A DNA stretch of 64,000 nucleotides from Metallyticus violacea. Its lineage: Eukaryota; Arthropoda; Insecta; Mantodea; Metallyticidae. This document shows positions 47,151 to 60,376 of this stretch, piece by piece. Numbering within the stretch: position 1 is the stretch's first letter; each line of letters begins with the position of its first letter. Location: positions 120,195,369-120,259,368 of the forward strand of contig CM060843.1 in the NCBI GenBank assembly GCA_030762175.1, read 5' to 3'. The position numbers and the translations under genes are program-made. The notes beneath the pieces were generated by a model. That model searched no databases and was not told the origin of the DNA. It saw nothing but the letters and a program-made list of their open reading frames with translations.

Positions 47151-47469
47151 CTAAGAAGATAGTAGTAGTAGTGCTAAGAAGTTTATACTAGTAGTGTTAA
47201 GTAGTTTATACTAGTAGTGCTAAGTAGTTAGTAGTAGCATTAGTAGTACTAAGTATTTAGTATAGTTGTACTAGGTAGTTAGTTGTAGCAATAGTAGTGC
47301 TAAGTAGTTAGTAGTGATAGTGCTAAGTAGTTAGTAGTAATAGTGCTAAGTAGTTAGTAGTAGTGCTAGTGCTAAGTAGTTAGTAGTAGTACTAAGTAAT
47401 TAGTAAAAGTAGGACTAATTAGTTAGTAGTAAGTAGTAGTAGTACTAAACAGTTAGTAGTAGTAGTGCT

Positions 47470-47531
<62 letters not shown>

Positions 47532-47662
47532 CTAAGTAGTAGTAGTAGTAGTAGTGCTAAGTAGTAGTAGTAGTAGTGCTAAGTAGTAGTAGTAGTAGTA
47601 GTAGTGCTAAGTAGTAGTAGTAGTGCTAAGTAGTAGTAGTGCTAAGTAGTAGTAGTAGTGCT

Positions 47663-47700
<38 letters not shown>

Positions 47701-47746
47701 CTAAGTAGTAGTAGTAGTAGTGCTAAGTAGTAGTAGTAGTAGTGCT

Positions 47747-47793
<47 letters not shown>

Positions 47794-50700
47794 CTAAGTA
47801 GTAGTAGTAGTAGTAGTGCTAAGTAGTTAGTAGTAGTAGTGCTAAGTAGTAGTAGAAGTAGTAGTTAGTAGTGGTACAACTAAGTAGGCAGTAGTAGTAC
47901 AACTAAGGAGGCAGTAGTAGTAAAAGTTGTAGTGCTAAAAAGTTAGTAGTAGTAATACTAAGAGTTAACACTAGCAGTAATACTAAGTAGTTAACAGTAG
48001 TGGTAAACTACTAAGCAGTTAGTATGAGTAGTGGTAAAAAGCAGTTAGTAGTAGTATTAGTAGTATACCAAGTAGTTAGTGGTAGAAGTAATACCAAGTA
48101 GTTAGTAGTAGTGGTAGTAGTGATAATACCAAGCAGTTTGTAGTAGTACTATGTAGCTAGTAGTAGTAGAGAAGTTAGTAGTAGTGGTAATAAGTAGTTA
48201 GTAGAAGTATTACTAAGTAGTTAGTAGTATTACTAAGTGGTTAGTTGTAGTACTAAAAGTTGGTAGTAGTATTATGAAGTTAATAGTAGTATTAAGTACT
48301 TAGTAATATTCTGAGTTATTAGTATTAGTAGTAGTACTAAGTAGTTAGTAAAAGTAGTACTAAGTAGTTAGTAGTAGTACTAAGTAGTTAGAAGTAATAC
48401 TACTTAATTAGTAGAAGTATTACTAAGTAGTTGTATTATTTGCTAGTTAGTAGTAGTAGTAGTAGTACCAAGCAGTTAGTGGTACTAGTGATAATACAAA
48501 GTAGTTAGTGGTAGTACTATGTAGTTAGTAGTAGTATTAAGTACTTAGTAATAGTGATAATACCCAGCAGTTAGTAGAAGTATTACTAGGTAGTTAGTTG
48601 TATTATTTTGTAGTAAGTGGTAGTACTAAGTAGTTAGTGGTAGTACTATGTAGTTAGTAGTTTTAAGTACTCAGTAATAGTACTGAGTATTTAGTATTTG
48701 TAGTAGTACTAAGTAATTAGTAGTAGTACTAAGTAGTTAGGTGTAGTAATACTAAGTAGTTAGTAGTAGTAGTACTAAGTAGTTAGAAGTAATACTACTT
48801 AATTAGTAGAAGTATTACTAAGTAGTTGTATTATTTGCTAGTTAGTAGTAGTAGTACCAAGCAGTTAGTGGTACTAGTGATAATACAAAGTAGTTAGTGG
48901 TAGTACTATGTAGTTAGTAGTTTTAAGTACTCAGTAATAGTCCTGAGTATTTAGTATTTGTAGTAGTACTAAGTAATTAGTAGTAGTACTAAGTAGTTAG
49001 GTGTAGTAATACTAAGTAGTTAGTATTGGTAGTACTAAGTAGTTAGAAATAATACTACTTAATTAGTAGAAGTATTACTAAGTAGTTGGTTGTATTATTT
49101 GTTAGTTAGTAGTACTACCAAGTAGTTAGTAGTAGTAAGTAGGTATTAGTAGCACAAAGCAGTTAGTAGTAGTGGTACTAAGTAGTTATTAGTAGTAGTA
49201 GTACCAAGTAGTTAGTGGTAGTGGATAATAGTACCAAATAGTTAGTGATAGTAGCGATAATACCAAGTATTTAGTAGTGGTACTATGTGTTACTAATAGT
49301 ATTAAGTACTTAGTAATAGTGATAAGCAGTAATAGTAAGCATAGTAGTAGTACCAAGTAGTTAGTAGTAGTAGTACTATGTAGTTAGAAGTAATACTACT
49401 TAGTTAGTAGAAATATTACTAAGTAGTTAGTTGTATTATTTGGTAGTAAGTTGTAGTACTAAGTAGTTAGTGGTAGTACTATGTAGTTAGTAGTTTTAAG
49501 TACTCAGTAATAGTACTGAGTATTTAGTATTTGTAGTAGTACTAAGTAATTAGTAGTAGTACTAAGTAGTTAGGTGTAGTAATACTAAGAAGTTAGTAGT
49601 GGTAGTACTAAGAAGTTAGTAGTAGTAATACTAAGTAGTTAGAGGTAATACTCCTTAGTAGAAGTATTACTAAGTAGTTAGTTGTATTATTTGGTAATTA
49701 GTACTACTACCAAGTAGTTAGTAGTAGTAAGTAGGTATTAGTAGCACAAAGCAGTTAGTAGTAGTGGTACTAAGTATTTATTAGTAGTAGTAGTACCAAG
49801 TAGTTAGTGGTAGTGGATAATAGTACCAAATAGTTGGTGGTAGTAGCGATAATACCAAGCAGTTGGTAGTAGTACTATGTGTTACTAGTAGTATTAAGTA
49901 CTTAGTAATAGTGATAAGCAGTAATAATAAGCAGTTAGTAGAAGTATTACTAAGTAGTTATATTATTTGGTAGTTAGTAGTAGTAGTAGTAGTAGTAGTA
50001 GTACTAAGCAGTTAGTAGTAGTAGTCCTAAGCAGTTAGTAGTAGTACTACTAAGCAGTTAGTAGTAGTAAGTAGGTAGTAGTAGCACAAAGCAATTAGTA
50101 GTACCAAGTAGTTAGTAGTAATACTACTTAGTTACTAGAAATATTACTAAGTAGTTAGTTGTATTATTTGGTAGTTAGTAGTAGTAAGTAGGTATTAGTA
50201 GCACAAAGCATTTAGTAGTAGTGGTACTAAGTAGTTATTAGTAGTAGTAGTACCAAGTAATTAGTGGTAGTGGATAATAGTACCAAATAGTTAGTGGTAG
50301 TAGCGATAATACCAAGCAGTTAGTAGTAGTACTATGTGTTATTAGTAGTATTAAATATTTAGTAATAGTGATAAGCAGTAATAGTAAGCAGTTATTAGAA
50401 GTATTACTAAGTAGTTAGTTGTATTATTTGGTAGTTAGTAGTATACCAAGTAGTTAGTAGTAGTAAGTAGGGATTAGTAGCACAAAGTAGTTAGTAGTAG
50501 TGGTACTAAGTAGTTAGTAGTAGTAGTAGTAGTAGCAGTACCAAGTAGTTAATGTTAGTGCATAATAGTACCAAATAGTTAGTGGTAGAAGCGATAATAC
50601 CTAGCAGTTAGTGGTAGTAGTATGTGTTACTAGTAGTATTAAGTAGTTAGTAATAGTGATAAGCAGTTAGTAAAAGTATTACTAAGTAGTTATATAATTT

Positions 50701-52166
50701 GATAGTTAGTAGTAGTACTAAGTAGTTAGTAGTAGTAAGTAGGTAGTAGTAGCACAAAGCAGTTAGTAGTAGTGGTACTAAGTAGTTAGTAGTAGTAGTA
50801 CCAAGTAATTAGTAGTTAGTAGTAGAACCAAGTAGTTAGTGGTAGTAGTACCAAGTAGATAGTGGTAGTAGTGATAATACCAGGCAGTTAGTAGTAGTAC
50901 TATGTAGTTGGTAGTGTATTAAGTACTTAGTAATAGTAATAAGCATTAATAGTAAGCACTTAGTAGAAGTATTACTAGGTGTAATATTTGGTAATTAGTA
51001 GTAATAGTACCAAGTAGTTAGTGGTAGTGGTAGTAGTACCAAGTAGTTAGTGGTAGTAGTGATAATACCAAGCAGTTAGTAGTAGTACTATGTAGTTAGT
51101 AGTAGTATTAAGTACTTAGTAATAGTGATAAGCATTAATAGTAAGCAGTTAGTAGAAGTATTACTCAGTAGTTAGGTGTAATATTTGGTAATTAGTAGTA
51201 GTAGTAGTACCAAGTAGTTAGTGGTAGTGGATAATAGTACCAAATAGTTAGTGGTAGAAGCGATAATACCTAGCAATTAGTGGTAGTACTATGTGTTACT
51301 AGTAGTATTAAGTACTTAGTAATAGTGATAAGCACTTAGTAAATGTATTACTAAGTAGTTAGGTGTAATATTTGGTAATTAGTAGTAATAGTACCAAGTA
51401 GTTAGTGGTAGTGGTAATAGTACCAAGTAGTTAGTGGTAAGAGTGATAATACCAAGCAGTAAGTAGTAGTACTATGTAGTTAGTAGTAGTATTAAGTACT
51501 TAGTAATAGTGATAAGCATTAATAGTAAGCAGTTAGTAGAAGTATTACTCAGTAGTTAGGTGTAATATTTGGTAATTATTAGTAGTAGTACCAAGTAGTT
51601 AGTGGTAGTGGATAATAGTACCAAATACTTAGTGGTAGAAGCGATAATACCTAGCAGTTAGTGGTAGTAGTATGTGTTACTAGTAGTATTAAGTACTTAG
51701 TAATAGTGATAAGCACTTAGTAAAAGTATTACTAATTAGGTATATAATTGGATAGTTAGTAGTAGTACTAAGCAGTTAGTAGTAGTAGTAAGTAGGTAGT
51801 AGTAGCACAAAGTAGTTAGTAGTAGTGGTACTAAGTAGTTAGTAGTAGTAGTAGTAGTACCAAGTAATTCGTAGTTAGTAGTAGAACCAAGTAGTTAGTG
51901 GTAATGGTGGTAGTACCAAGTAGATAGTGGTAGTAGTGATAATACCAGGCAGTTAGTAGTAGTACTATGTAGTTAGTAGTGTATTAAGTACTAAGTAATA
52001 GTGATAATACCAAGCCGGTAGTAGAAGTATTACTAAGTCGTTAGTTGTATTGTTTGGTAGTTAGTAGTAGTACTAAGTAATTAGTAGTAGTACTATGTAG
52101 TTAGTAGTAGTAATAAGTACTTAATAATAGTACTTAGTGTTTAGTATTCATAGTAGTCTAAGTAGT

Positions 52167-52204
<38 letters not shown>

Positions 52205-53990
52205 CTATGTATTTAGAATTAATACTACTTAGCCAGTAGAAGTATTACTAAGTAGTTAGTTGTATTATTTGGTAGATAGTAGTAGTAAGTAGGTAGTAGT
52301 GGCACTTAGTAGTTAGTAGTGGTACTAAGTAGTTAGTAGTAGTAGTAATAGTACCAAGTAGTTAGTGGTAGTGGTAGTAGTACCAAGTAGTTAGTGGTAG
52401 TAGTGATAATACCAAGCAGTTAGTAGTAGTACTATGTAGTTAGTAGTAGTATTAAGTACTTAGTAATAGTGATAAGCATTAATAGTAAGCAGTTAGTAGA
52501 AGTATTACTTAGTAGTTAGGTGTAATATTTGGTAATTAGTAGTAGTAGTACTAAGCACTAATAGTAAGCAGTTAGTAGAAGTATTACTAGGTAGTTAGTT
52601 GTATTATTTGGTAGTTAGTAGTAGTACCAAGCAGCTAGTAGTAGTACTATGTAGTTAGTAGTATTATGTACTTAGTAATAGTGATAATACCAAGCAGTTA
52701 GTAGAAGTATTACTAAGTAGTTAGTTGTATTGTTTGGTACTTAGTAGTATTACTAAGTAGTTAGTGGTAGTACTAAGAGTTAGTAGTAGTACTATGGAGT
52801 TAGTAGTGATATTATGGAGTTAGTAATAGTACTGAGTATTTAGTATACGTAGTAGTACTAAGTAATTAGTAGTACTAAGTAGTTAGTTGTAGTAGTACTA
52901 AGTAGTTACTAATGGTAGTACTAAGTAGTTAGTAGTAGTAATACTAAGTAGTTGGAAGTAATACTACTTAGTAGAAGTATTACCAAGTAGTTAGTTGTAT
53001 TATTTGGTAGTTAGTAGTAGTACCAAGTAGTTAGTAGTTGTACTAATTAGATAGTAAAAGTAGTACTATGTAGTTCGTAGTAGTACTAAGTAGTTAGTAG
53101 TAGTACTAAATAGTGGTAGTAGTACTAAGAAGTTTGTAGTAGTACTAAGTAGTTTATAGTAGTACAAATAGTTTATAGTAGTACTAAATAGTTAGTAGTG
53201 GTGCTAAGTAAATTTTGTAGTACTAAGAAGTTTTTGTAGTACTAAGTAATGAGTAGTAGTGGTACCATGTAGTTAGTGGTACTAGTGGTTCTAAGTAGTG
53301 TTAGTGGTAATAGTAGTTCCAAGTAGATAGTGGTAGTAGTGGTAGTACCAAGTAGTTAGTAGTAGTAAATTAGTAGTACTAAGTAGTACTATTAGTAGTA
53401 GTAGGTAGTTAGTAGTAGTACCAAGTAGTTAGTGGCAGTAGTAGTACCAAGTAGTTAGTGGTAGTACCAAGTAGTTAGTGGTAGGTGTATTAGTACCAAG
53501 TAATTATTGGTAGTAGTGGTAGTACCAAGTAGTAGTAGTAGTACCAATTAGTAGTGTACTAAGTAGTAAGTAGTAGTATTAATTAGTTAATAGTAGTACT
53601 AAGTAGATAGTAGCAGTAGAACTACTAAGTAGATAGAACTACTAAGTAGATAGTAGCAGTAGAAATACTAAGTAGATAGTAGTACTAGTAGCACTAAGTA
53701 GATAGAAGTACAAGTAGTTCTAGGTAGTAAGCAGTAGTACCAAGTTATTTGTGGTAGTCGTGGTAGTAGTACTAAGTAGTTAGAAATCGTCGTAGTACTA
53801 AGTTATTGGTAGTAGTCGTAGTAGTACTAAGTAGTTATTAGATGTAGTAATACTAAGTACTATTTATTAAGTGGTTTGTAGGGGTAGTTTAATAGTTAGC
53901 TGGTGGTTGTAGTAGTAGTAGTAATTAGATGGTAGTAATAATTAAGTTGTAGTTTTTGGTGGGTAGTAATGAGAACGAAATAGTAATTTG
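46680..53990. repeat. TAG-triplet array with higher-order repeats, about 7.3 kb
   Basis: Built almost wholly from TAG/AGT/GTA triplets on the plus strand, broken by words such as GCTAAGTAG, TACCAAGTAGTTAG, TACTATGTAG and GTGATAATACC. Pure (TAG)n tracts occur at about 47037-47145 and 47465-47530. Between 49.1 and 52.7 kb a longer cassette recurs (TTAGTAATAGTGATAAGCA near 49310, 49900, 50360, 50645, 51115, 51315, 51495, 51695 and 52455), often about 190-200 bp apart. In one plus-strand frame every triplet is a stop and no protein reading is sensible. The plus strand is almost free of C. Confidence 0.9.
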
Positions 53991-56900
53991 CGAAGGTAGT
54001 TATAGTGTAAATGAATCAGTTGGTAGTCAGAGGAGGTTGGGGTCAAGGTTAACGGGGTCTGGGGATCAAGGTTTGGCAAGATCCAGGGGAAGGTCAGGGT
54101 AGGTCAGAGGTCAATGTCAGGCAGGTGGGAGTAGACGGTCAGGGGAGGTGGGAGGGCACGGCCAGGGGGGGGTAGGTCAATGTCAGGGGAGATGGGCAGT
54201 CGAGGAGAGGAAAGGTTCGGGGCCAAGGTCAGCAGAGGTGGAAGGTCAATTCCAGGGATGGTGGGAGGTCAGTGGCGGTGGGAATTCAAGGTTAATGGAG
54301 GTTGTAGGTTTTAAGTCAGGGGAGGTCAAGGTGATTGGAGGTAAAGGTCAGGGCAGGTGGGGTCAAGATCTGAAGACGTGGGAGGGCAGTGGGAAGGTCG
54401 GGGGGTAAAAGTCATAGGTCGGGTGTTAAGGTCTGGCGAGGTCGAGGGTCAAGATATGGCGAGGGTACGGTCAAAACGGGGGGTCTAAGTACGGGCTAGG
54501 ACGGGGACAATGTCGGGCGAGTTACGGGTTTAAGGTCTGGGAGGACTGAGGTCTATGTCACAGCGAGGAAGGGAGTCAATGTCAGGAGAGGTTCGGGATG
54601 AAGGTCGGGGAGGACTGAGGTCAATGTCACAGTGAAGTAGGGGGTGAAAGGCAGGCAAGGTCGGGGATCAAGGTCGGACTATGTCAAGGCCGGACTAGGT
54701 CAAGTTGGAGCTCGGTCATTGTCGTAGGGCAATGTCTGTCGGGCTAGGTCGGGCTCGGTCAAGGTCGGACTAATTCAAGGTCAGGCTAGGTCAAGGTCGG
54801 GCTCTATAAGTCTGTCGGGCTAGATCAGGTAGGGGTTGGTGAATGTCGGGCGAGGTTTATCAAGGTCGGGCTGGTTCAATGTCAGGCTAGGTGAAGGTCA
54901 GTCGGACTTTATCTTAGTCGGGCTTTACAAGGTCGGGCTGGTCAAGGTCGAGCTCCGTCAATGTCGTAGGCAAGGTCGGTCTCGGTTAAGGTCAGACTAG
55001 GTCAAGGTCAGGCTAGGTTAAGGTCAGTCTGGGTTGTCAGGCTAGGTCAAGGGCGGGCTCGTTACGTCTGTCGGGATAGATCAAGGTTGGGCTCGATCAA
55101 TGTCGGCCGGGCTCGGTGAATTTCGGGCTATATGAAGGTAGGGCTAAGTCCAGGTTGGGCTATGGTTGGTCAAGGTCGCGTTCGGTTTGGGTAGGGCACG
55201 GTCGAGCTAGGTCAAAGTCGGGCTCGGGCTAGGTCGGGTAGGTTAGTTGGTCGGGTGAGCTAGGTCATTGTCGGTTGGGCTAGGGATAGCGCAAGGTCGG
55301 GGTAGGTCAAGGTCAGGCTAGGTTAAGGTCAGACTGGGTTAAAGTCAGGATGGTCAAGGTCGGGCTCGATACGTCTGTCGGGATAGATCAAGGTCGGACT
55401 AGGTCAAGGTCTTTCGGGCTCGGTGAAGGTCGTACTGGGTCAAGGTCATCCGGGTTCGTCCATGGTCGGATAGGTCAACGTATCTAGTTTAAGGTTAGTT
55501 GGGCGGGTTAGGTCAAAGTCGGGCACAGTCAAAGTCGGCCAGGCAAGGTCAATGTCGGTCGGGCACGCTAGGTCAAGGTCGGGCTCGGTTAAGGTCGTGC
55601 TAGGTCAATGTCGATCAGGTTCGGGCAAGATTGGGTAAGTCAAGATCGGTCGGGCGGGATAGGTCATTGTGGGGCTAGTGCAAGGTCGGTGGGGAGGGCT
55701 AGGTCAATGTCGGGCTCGGTCAATATCGACCGGGCTAGGTCAAGGTCGGTCGGGCTAGGTAAATTTCTGTCGTGCTCGTTCAAGGTTGGGCTAGGTCAAG
55801 GTCTTTCGGGCTCGGTGAAGGTCTGGCTAGGTCAAGGATAGGCTCGGGCTTGGTTAAGGCCGGGCTACGTCAAGGTCGGTAGGGATTGGTCAATGTCGGG
55901 CTCGGTCAAGGTCGGAAGGGCTATGTCAAGGTTGGTCTAGGTCAATGTAGGTAAAGGGCGTGCTCGGTCAAGATCTCGGGATAGGTGAAGGTCGGGCTCG
56001 GGCTACGTCAAAGTCAGATTCGGTGAAGTTTGGGCTACGTAATGGTCGGCCTCGATCAAGGTCGGTCTAGGTAAAAGTCTTTCGGTCTCGGTGAAGGTCA
56101 GGCTAGGTCACAGTAGGGCTCTGTCACGATCGGGTACGTCAATGTCAGTCGGGATAGGTGAAGGTCGGGCTCGGTCAAAGTCGGGTAGGTCAATGTCGGT
56201 CGGGATAGGTGAGGGTCGGGCTCGGGCAATGTCAAGATCGGTCTCGGTGAAGGTCAGGCTAGGTCAAGGTCTTTCGGGCTTGGTGAAGGTCGGGCCGGGT
56301 CAATGTCGGGATCGGTGAAGGTCGGGCTCGGATTAACTCAAGGTCCGGCATGGTCAAGGTCAGGCTAGGACAAGATCTTTCGGGCTCGGTAAAGATCGGG
56401 CCCGGTCAAGGTCGGGCTCGGTCAAGGTCTGTCGGAATAGGTGAAGTTCGTGCTCGGTCAAGGTCGGTCGGGATAGGAGAAGGTCGGGTTTCGGGCTGCG
56501 TCAAAGTCGGGCTCGGTCAATGTTGGGCTATGTGAATGTCTTTCGGGCTCGGTGAACGTCGGGCTAGGTCACGGTCTGGCTCGGTCAAGGTTGGATAGGT
56601 GAATGTCGTCGGGATAGGTCATGGTCGGGCTCGGTCAAGATCGGTCGGGATAGGTCGGGTAGGTCAATGTCGGTCGGGATAGGTGAAGGTTGAAGTCGGT
56701 CAAGGTCGGTCGAGATAGGTGAAGGTCGCTCGAGATAGGTGAAGGTCGGGTTCGGTCATGGTCGCTCGGGCTAGGTGAAGGTCGGTCTCTATAGGAGAAG
56801 GTCGGGTCGGTCAAGGTCGCTGGGGATAGGGAAGGTCGGATTGGTCCAGGTCGCTCGGGATAGGTGAAGGTCGGGCTTGGTCAAGATGGCTCGGGATATG

Positions 56901-57060
56901 TCAAGTTCGGGCTCGGTCAAGGCAGCTCGGGATAGGCGAAGGTCCGGCTTGGTGAAGGTTGGTTGGGACAGGTCATGATAAGTTGGTGAGACCAAGGTCG
57001 GCAGGGCCAGGTCAAGATCAGAACAAGACGGTCCGGACCAGGTCAAGGTCAGGGTAAGTC
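53991..57060. repeat. Subtelomeric array zone A: GGTCGGGCTAGGTCAA family (16-20 bp)
   Basis: Short tandem units such as GGTCGGGCTAGGTCAA (16 bp) and GGTCGGTCGGGATAGGTGAA (20 bp), highly divergent, with the first few hundred bases the most irregular (GGTCAGGGGAGGT forms). The plus strand is strongly G-rich. Open frames within it (for example 54148-54408 and 55608-55841) are products of the repeat period and show no protein family features. Confidence 0.9.
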
Positions 57061-58381
57061 AATGTCGGCCGGGCTGGATTAAGGTCATTTCAAGATCGCC
57101 CGGGGTAGGGGAAGGCCAGGTGAAATTCAAGGTGAGGAGAAGGCCAAGCGAAGGTCAAGGTCAGGTTTATGTAAAGGTGCGGTGAAGGCAGGCGAAGGTC
57201 AAGGTCAGGTGAATACTAAGGCCAGGTGAACGTCAAGATCAGGTGAAGGCCAAGGTAAGGTGAAGGCCAATGTCAGGTGAAGGTCAGATGAGATCCAAGT
57301 GAATGGTAAGACCTACTAGGTCAAGGCCAGGTGAACTAGGTCACGGTCAAGCCTACTAGGTCAATTGCAGGCCTCTTAGGTCAATGGAAGGCCAAGGAGG
57401 TTAATGTCGGCAAATTAGGTCAAGGTCAGGCCACCCAGGTGAAATCCAGGCCAACTGGGCAAGGTAAGGCCATATAGGTCAAGGCCAGGTCAACTATGTG
57501 AAGGTCAAGCCACCCAGGTCAAGGCCAGACCAACTAGGTCAAGGTGTGGCCTGCTAGGTCAAGGCCAGGCTACCCAGGTGATTGGGAGGCCTACTAGGTC
57601 AAGGCCAGGTCAACCATGTCAAGGTCAGGCCATCCAGGTGAAGGCCAGGTCAACTAGGTCAAAGTATGGCCTCCAAGGTCAAGGCCAGGCCAACTGGTCC
57701 TGATCAGCCAACTAGGTCAAGGTCAAGGCCCCTAGGTCAAGACAAGGCCAACTAGGTCAATATCAGGCTCCATAGATCAAGGCCAGGCCAACTAGATCAA
57801 GGTCAGGCCTCCTAAGTGAAGGCCGGGCCAACTTGGTCAATGCCCATGCCCCCTAGATCAAGGCCAGGCCAACTAGGGCAATATCAGGCCTCCTAGGTCA
57901 AGGCCGGGACAACTAGGATCACGCCAGGCCCCCTAGATGAAGGTCAGGCCAACTAGGTCAAGGTCAGGCCCCCTTGGTAAAGGGCAGGTAAACTAGGTCC
58001 AGGTAGGCCTCGGAGGTCAAGGTCAGGCCAACTAGGTCAAGGACTGGCCCCCGTAGGTCAAGGCCAGGCCATCTAGGTGGTTGCCAGGCCCCCTAGGTCA
58101 AGGCCAGGCCAACTAGGTGAATTTCAGGCCCCCTAGGTGAATGCCAGGCCCCCTAGGTCAAGGCAATCCAACTAGGTCACGGTCAGACCCCTAGGTAAAG
58201 ACCAGTCCATCTAGGTCAAGGCCAGGTCAACTGGTCAAGGTCAGGCCCCGAGGTCAAGGCCAAGCCCCTAGTTCAAGGTCAGGACAACAAGGTGAAGGCC
58301 AGGCCCCTAGGTGACGTCAGTCCCCCTAGGTGCAGGTCAGTCCCCCGAGGTCCTGGGCAGGCCCCCCAGGTCAATGTCAGG

Positions 58382-58665
58382 CCATCTGGTCAATGTCAGG
58401 CTAACTAGGTCAAGGTCAGGGTTCCTGGTCAAGGCCGAGCCAACTATGTCAAGATCAGGCCCCGTAGAACAGGCCCCCCTAGTTCAAGGTCAGGCCAACG
58501 AATTCAAGTTCAGACCATCTGGTCAATGTCAGGCTAACTAGGTCAAGTTCAGGCATCCTGGTCAAGGCCGAGCCAACTATGTCAAGATCAGGCCCCGTAG
58601 ATAAGGCCCCCCTAGGTCAAGGTCAGGCCAAGGAATTCAAGGTCAGACCAACTAAGTCAAGGCCA
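58382..58665. repeat. Local tandem duplication in zone B (about 144-bp offset)
   Basis: CATCTGGTCAATGTCAGGCT begins at 58382 and again at 58526. Both are followed by AACTAGGTCAAG, CTGGTCAAGGCCGAGCCAAC and TATGTCAAGATCAGGCCCCG, with few differences. Confidence 0.75.
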
Positions 58666-59760
58666 GGCCCCCTAAGTCAAGGCCATGCCAACTAGGTCAA
58701 GGACAGGCCGCCAGGCCAAAGTCAGGCCAACTAGGTCAAGGTGGGGCCAACTAGGTGAAGGTCAGGCCCCCTAGATCAAGGCCAGGCCAACTAGGTGAAG
58801 GGCAGGCCCCCTAGGACAAGGTCAGGCCAACTAGGTCAAGTTCAGGCCCCTAGGCCAAGGCCAGACCAACTAGGTCAAGGCCAGGCCTCCTAGGTCCCCT
58901 AGGTCAAGGCCAGGCTAACTTGGTCAAGGTCAGGCAAACTAGGTGAAGGCCAGGCCTTCTATGTCAATGTCAGGCCAACTAGGCCAACTAGTCCAACTAG
59001 GAGAAGGCCAGGCCAACTAGTCCTACTAGGTGAAGGTCAGGCTAACTAGGCGCAGGTTAGGCCCCCTAGGCCAAAGCCAGGCTCCCTAGTTCAAGGCCAG
59101 GCCAACTACGGCAAAACCAGGCCAACTAGGTGAACGCCAGGTCCCCTAGGCCAAGGCCAGGCCAACTAGGTGAAGATCAGGCCAACCAGGCGAAGGCCAG
59201 ACTCCCTAGGTGAATGCTAGGTCAACTAGGTCAAGGTCAGACCAACTAGGTCAAGGCCAGGCCAACTAGGTAGGTCAGGGCCCCTAGGTGAAGGCCAGGT
59301 CAACTAGGTCAAGGTCAGGCATCCTAGGTCAATGCCAGCCCCCCTAGGTCAATGTCAGGCCCCCTGGTCAATGCCAGGCCAACCAGGTCAAGGTCCGGCC
59401 CCCAAGCTCAAGGCCACGCCCCCTAGGTCAAGGCCAGGCCAACTAGACGAAGCTCAGGCCCCCTATGTCAAGGTCAGGCCACCTGGTCAAGGTCAGGCCC
59501 CTAGGTCAAGGCAGCCAACTAGATAAAGGCCAGGCCCCCAAGGTCAAGGCCAGGCCAACTAGGCGAATGTCAGGCCCCCTAGGTGAAGGTGAGGCCCCCT
59601 AGGTCAAGTACAGGCCCCTAGGTCAAGGCCAGGCCAACTAGGTCAAGGCCAGACCTACTAGGTCAAGGCCAGGCCAAATAGGCGAAGGTCAGGCCCCCTA
59701 TGTCAAGGCCAGGCCAAATAGGCGAAGGTCAGGCCCCCTATGTCAAGGTCAGGCCCCATA

Positions 59761-60075
59761 GGTCAAGGCCACGCCCCATAGGTCAAGGCCAGGCGAACTA
59801 GGCGAAGGCCAGGCCCTCTAGGTCAAGGTCAGGCCCCCTAGGCCAAGGCGAGGCCCCCTAGGTCAAGGCCAGGCCCCCATGGTCAAGGTCAGGCCGCCTA
59901 GGTCAGGGCCAGGCCCCCTAGGTCAAGGCCATGCCAACTAGGTAAAGGCCAGGCCCCCAAGGTCAAGGCCACGCCCCATAGGTCAAGGCCAGGCGAACAA
60001 GGCGAGGGCCAGGCCCTCTAGGTCAATGTCAGGCCCCCTAGGCCAAGGCGAGGCCCCCTAGGTCAAGGCCAGGCC
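59761..60075. repeat. Local duplication in zone B, 200-bp offset (ten units)
   Basis: GGTCAAGGCCACGCCCCATA at 59761 recurs at 59961, followed in both by GGTCAAGGCCAGGCGAAC, then GGCCAGGCCCTCTAGG and GGCCAAGGCGAGGCCC. The offset equals ten 20-bp units, as expected from unequal exchange in register. Confidence 0.75.
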
Positions 60076-60376
60076 TCCATTATCAAGGCCAGGCCAACTA
60101 GGCGAAGATCAGGCCCCCTATGTCAAGGTCAGTCCCCCTAGGTCAAGGCCAGGCCCCCTAGGTCAAGGCAAGGCCCCCTATGTCAAGGTCAGCCCCCCTA
60201 GGCCAAGCTGAGGCCCCCTAGGTCAAAGTCAGGCCCCCTAGGTCAAGGTCAGGCCGCCTAGCAGAAGGCCAGGCCCCCTGGTCAAGGTCAGGCCCACTAG
60301 GTCAAGGTCAGGTCCAATAGGTCAAGGTCAGGCACAGTAGGTCAATGTCAGGCCCCATAGGTCAAGGTGAGGCCCC

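Noticed and set aside
46680..53990. TAG array as coding sequence or a CRISPR-like array
   Set aside because: TAG is a stop in one frame; repeats are contiguous triplets with no fixed repeat/unique-spacer alternation, and the setting is a eukaryotic chromosome end.
54148..59526. Open frames of 60-86 codons in the GGTCA arrays (54148-54408, 55608-55841, 56091-56318, 56789-57046, 58311-58541, 59332-59526)
   Set aside because: They follow the repeat period (20-bp units read in three frames give a 60-bp cycle) and encode only Gly/Arg/Ser/Val or Pro/Gln strings with no family features.
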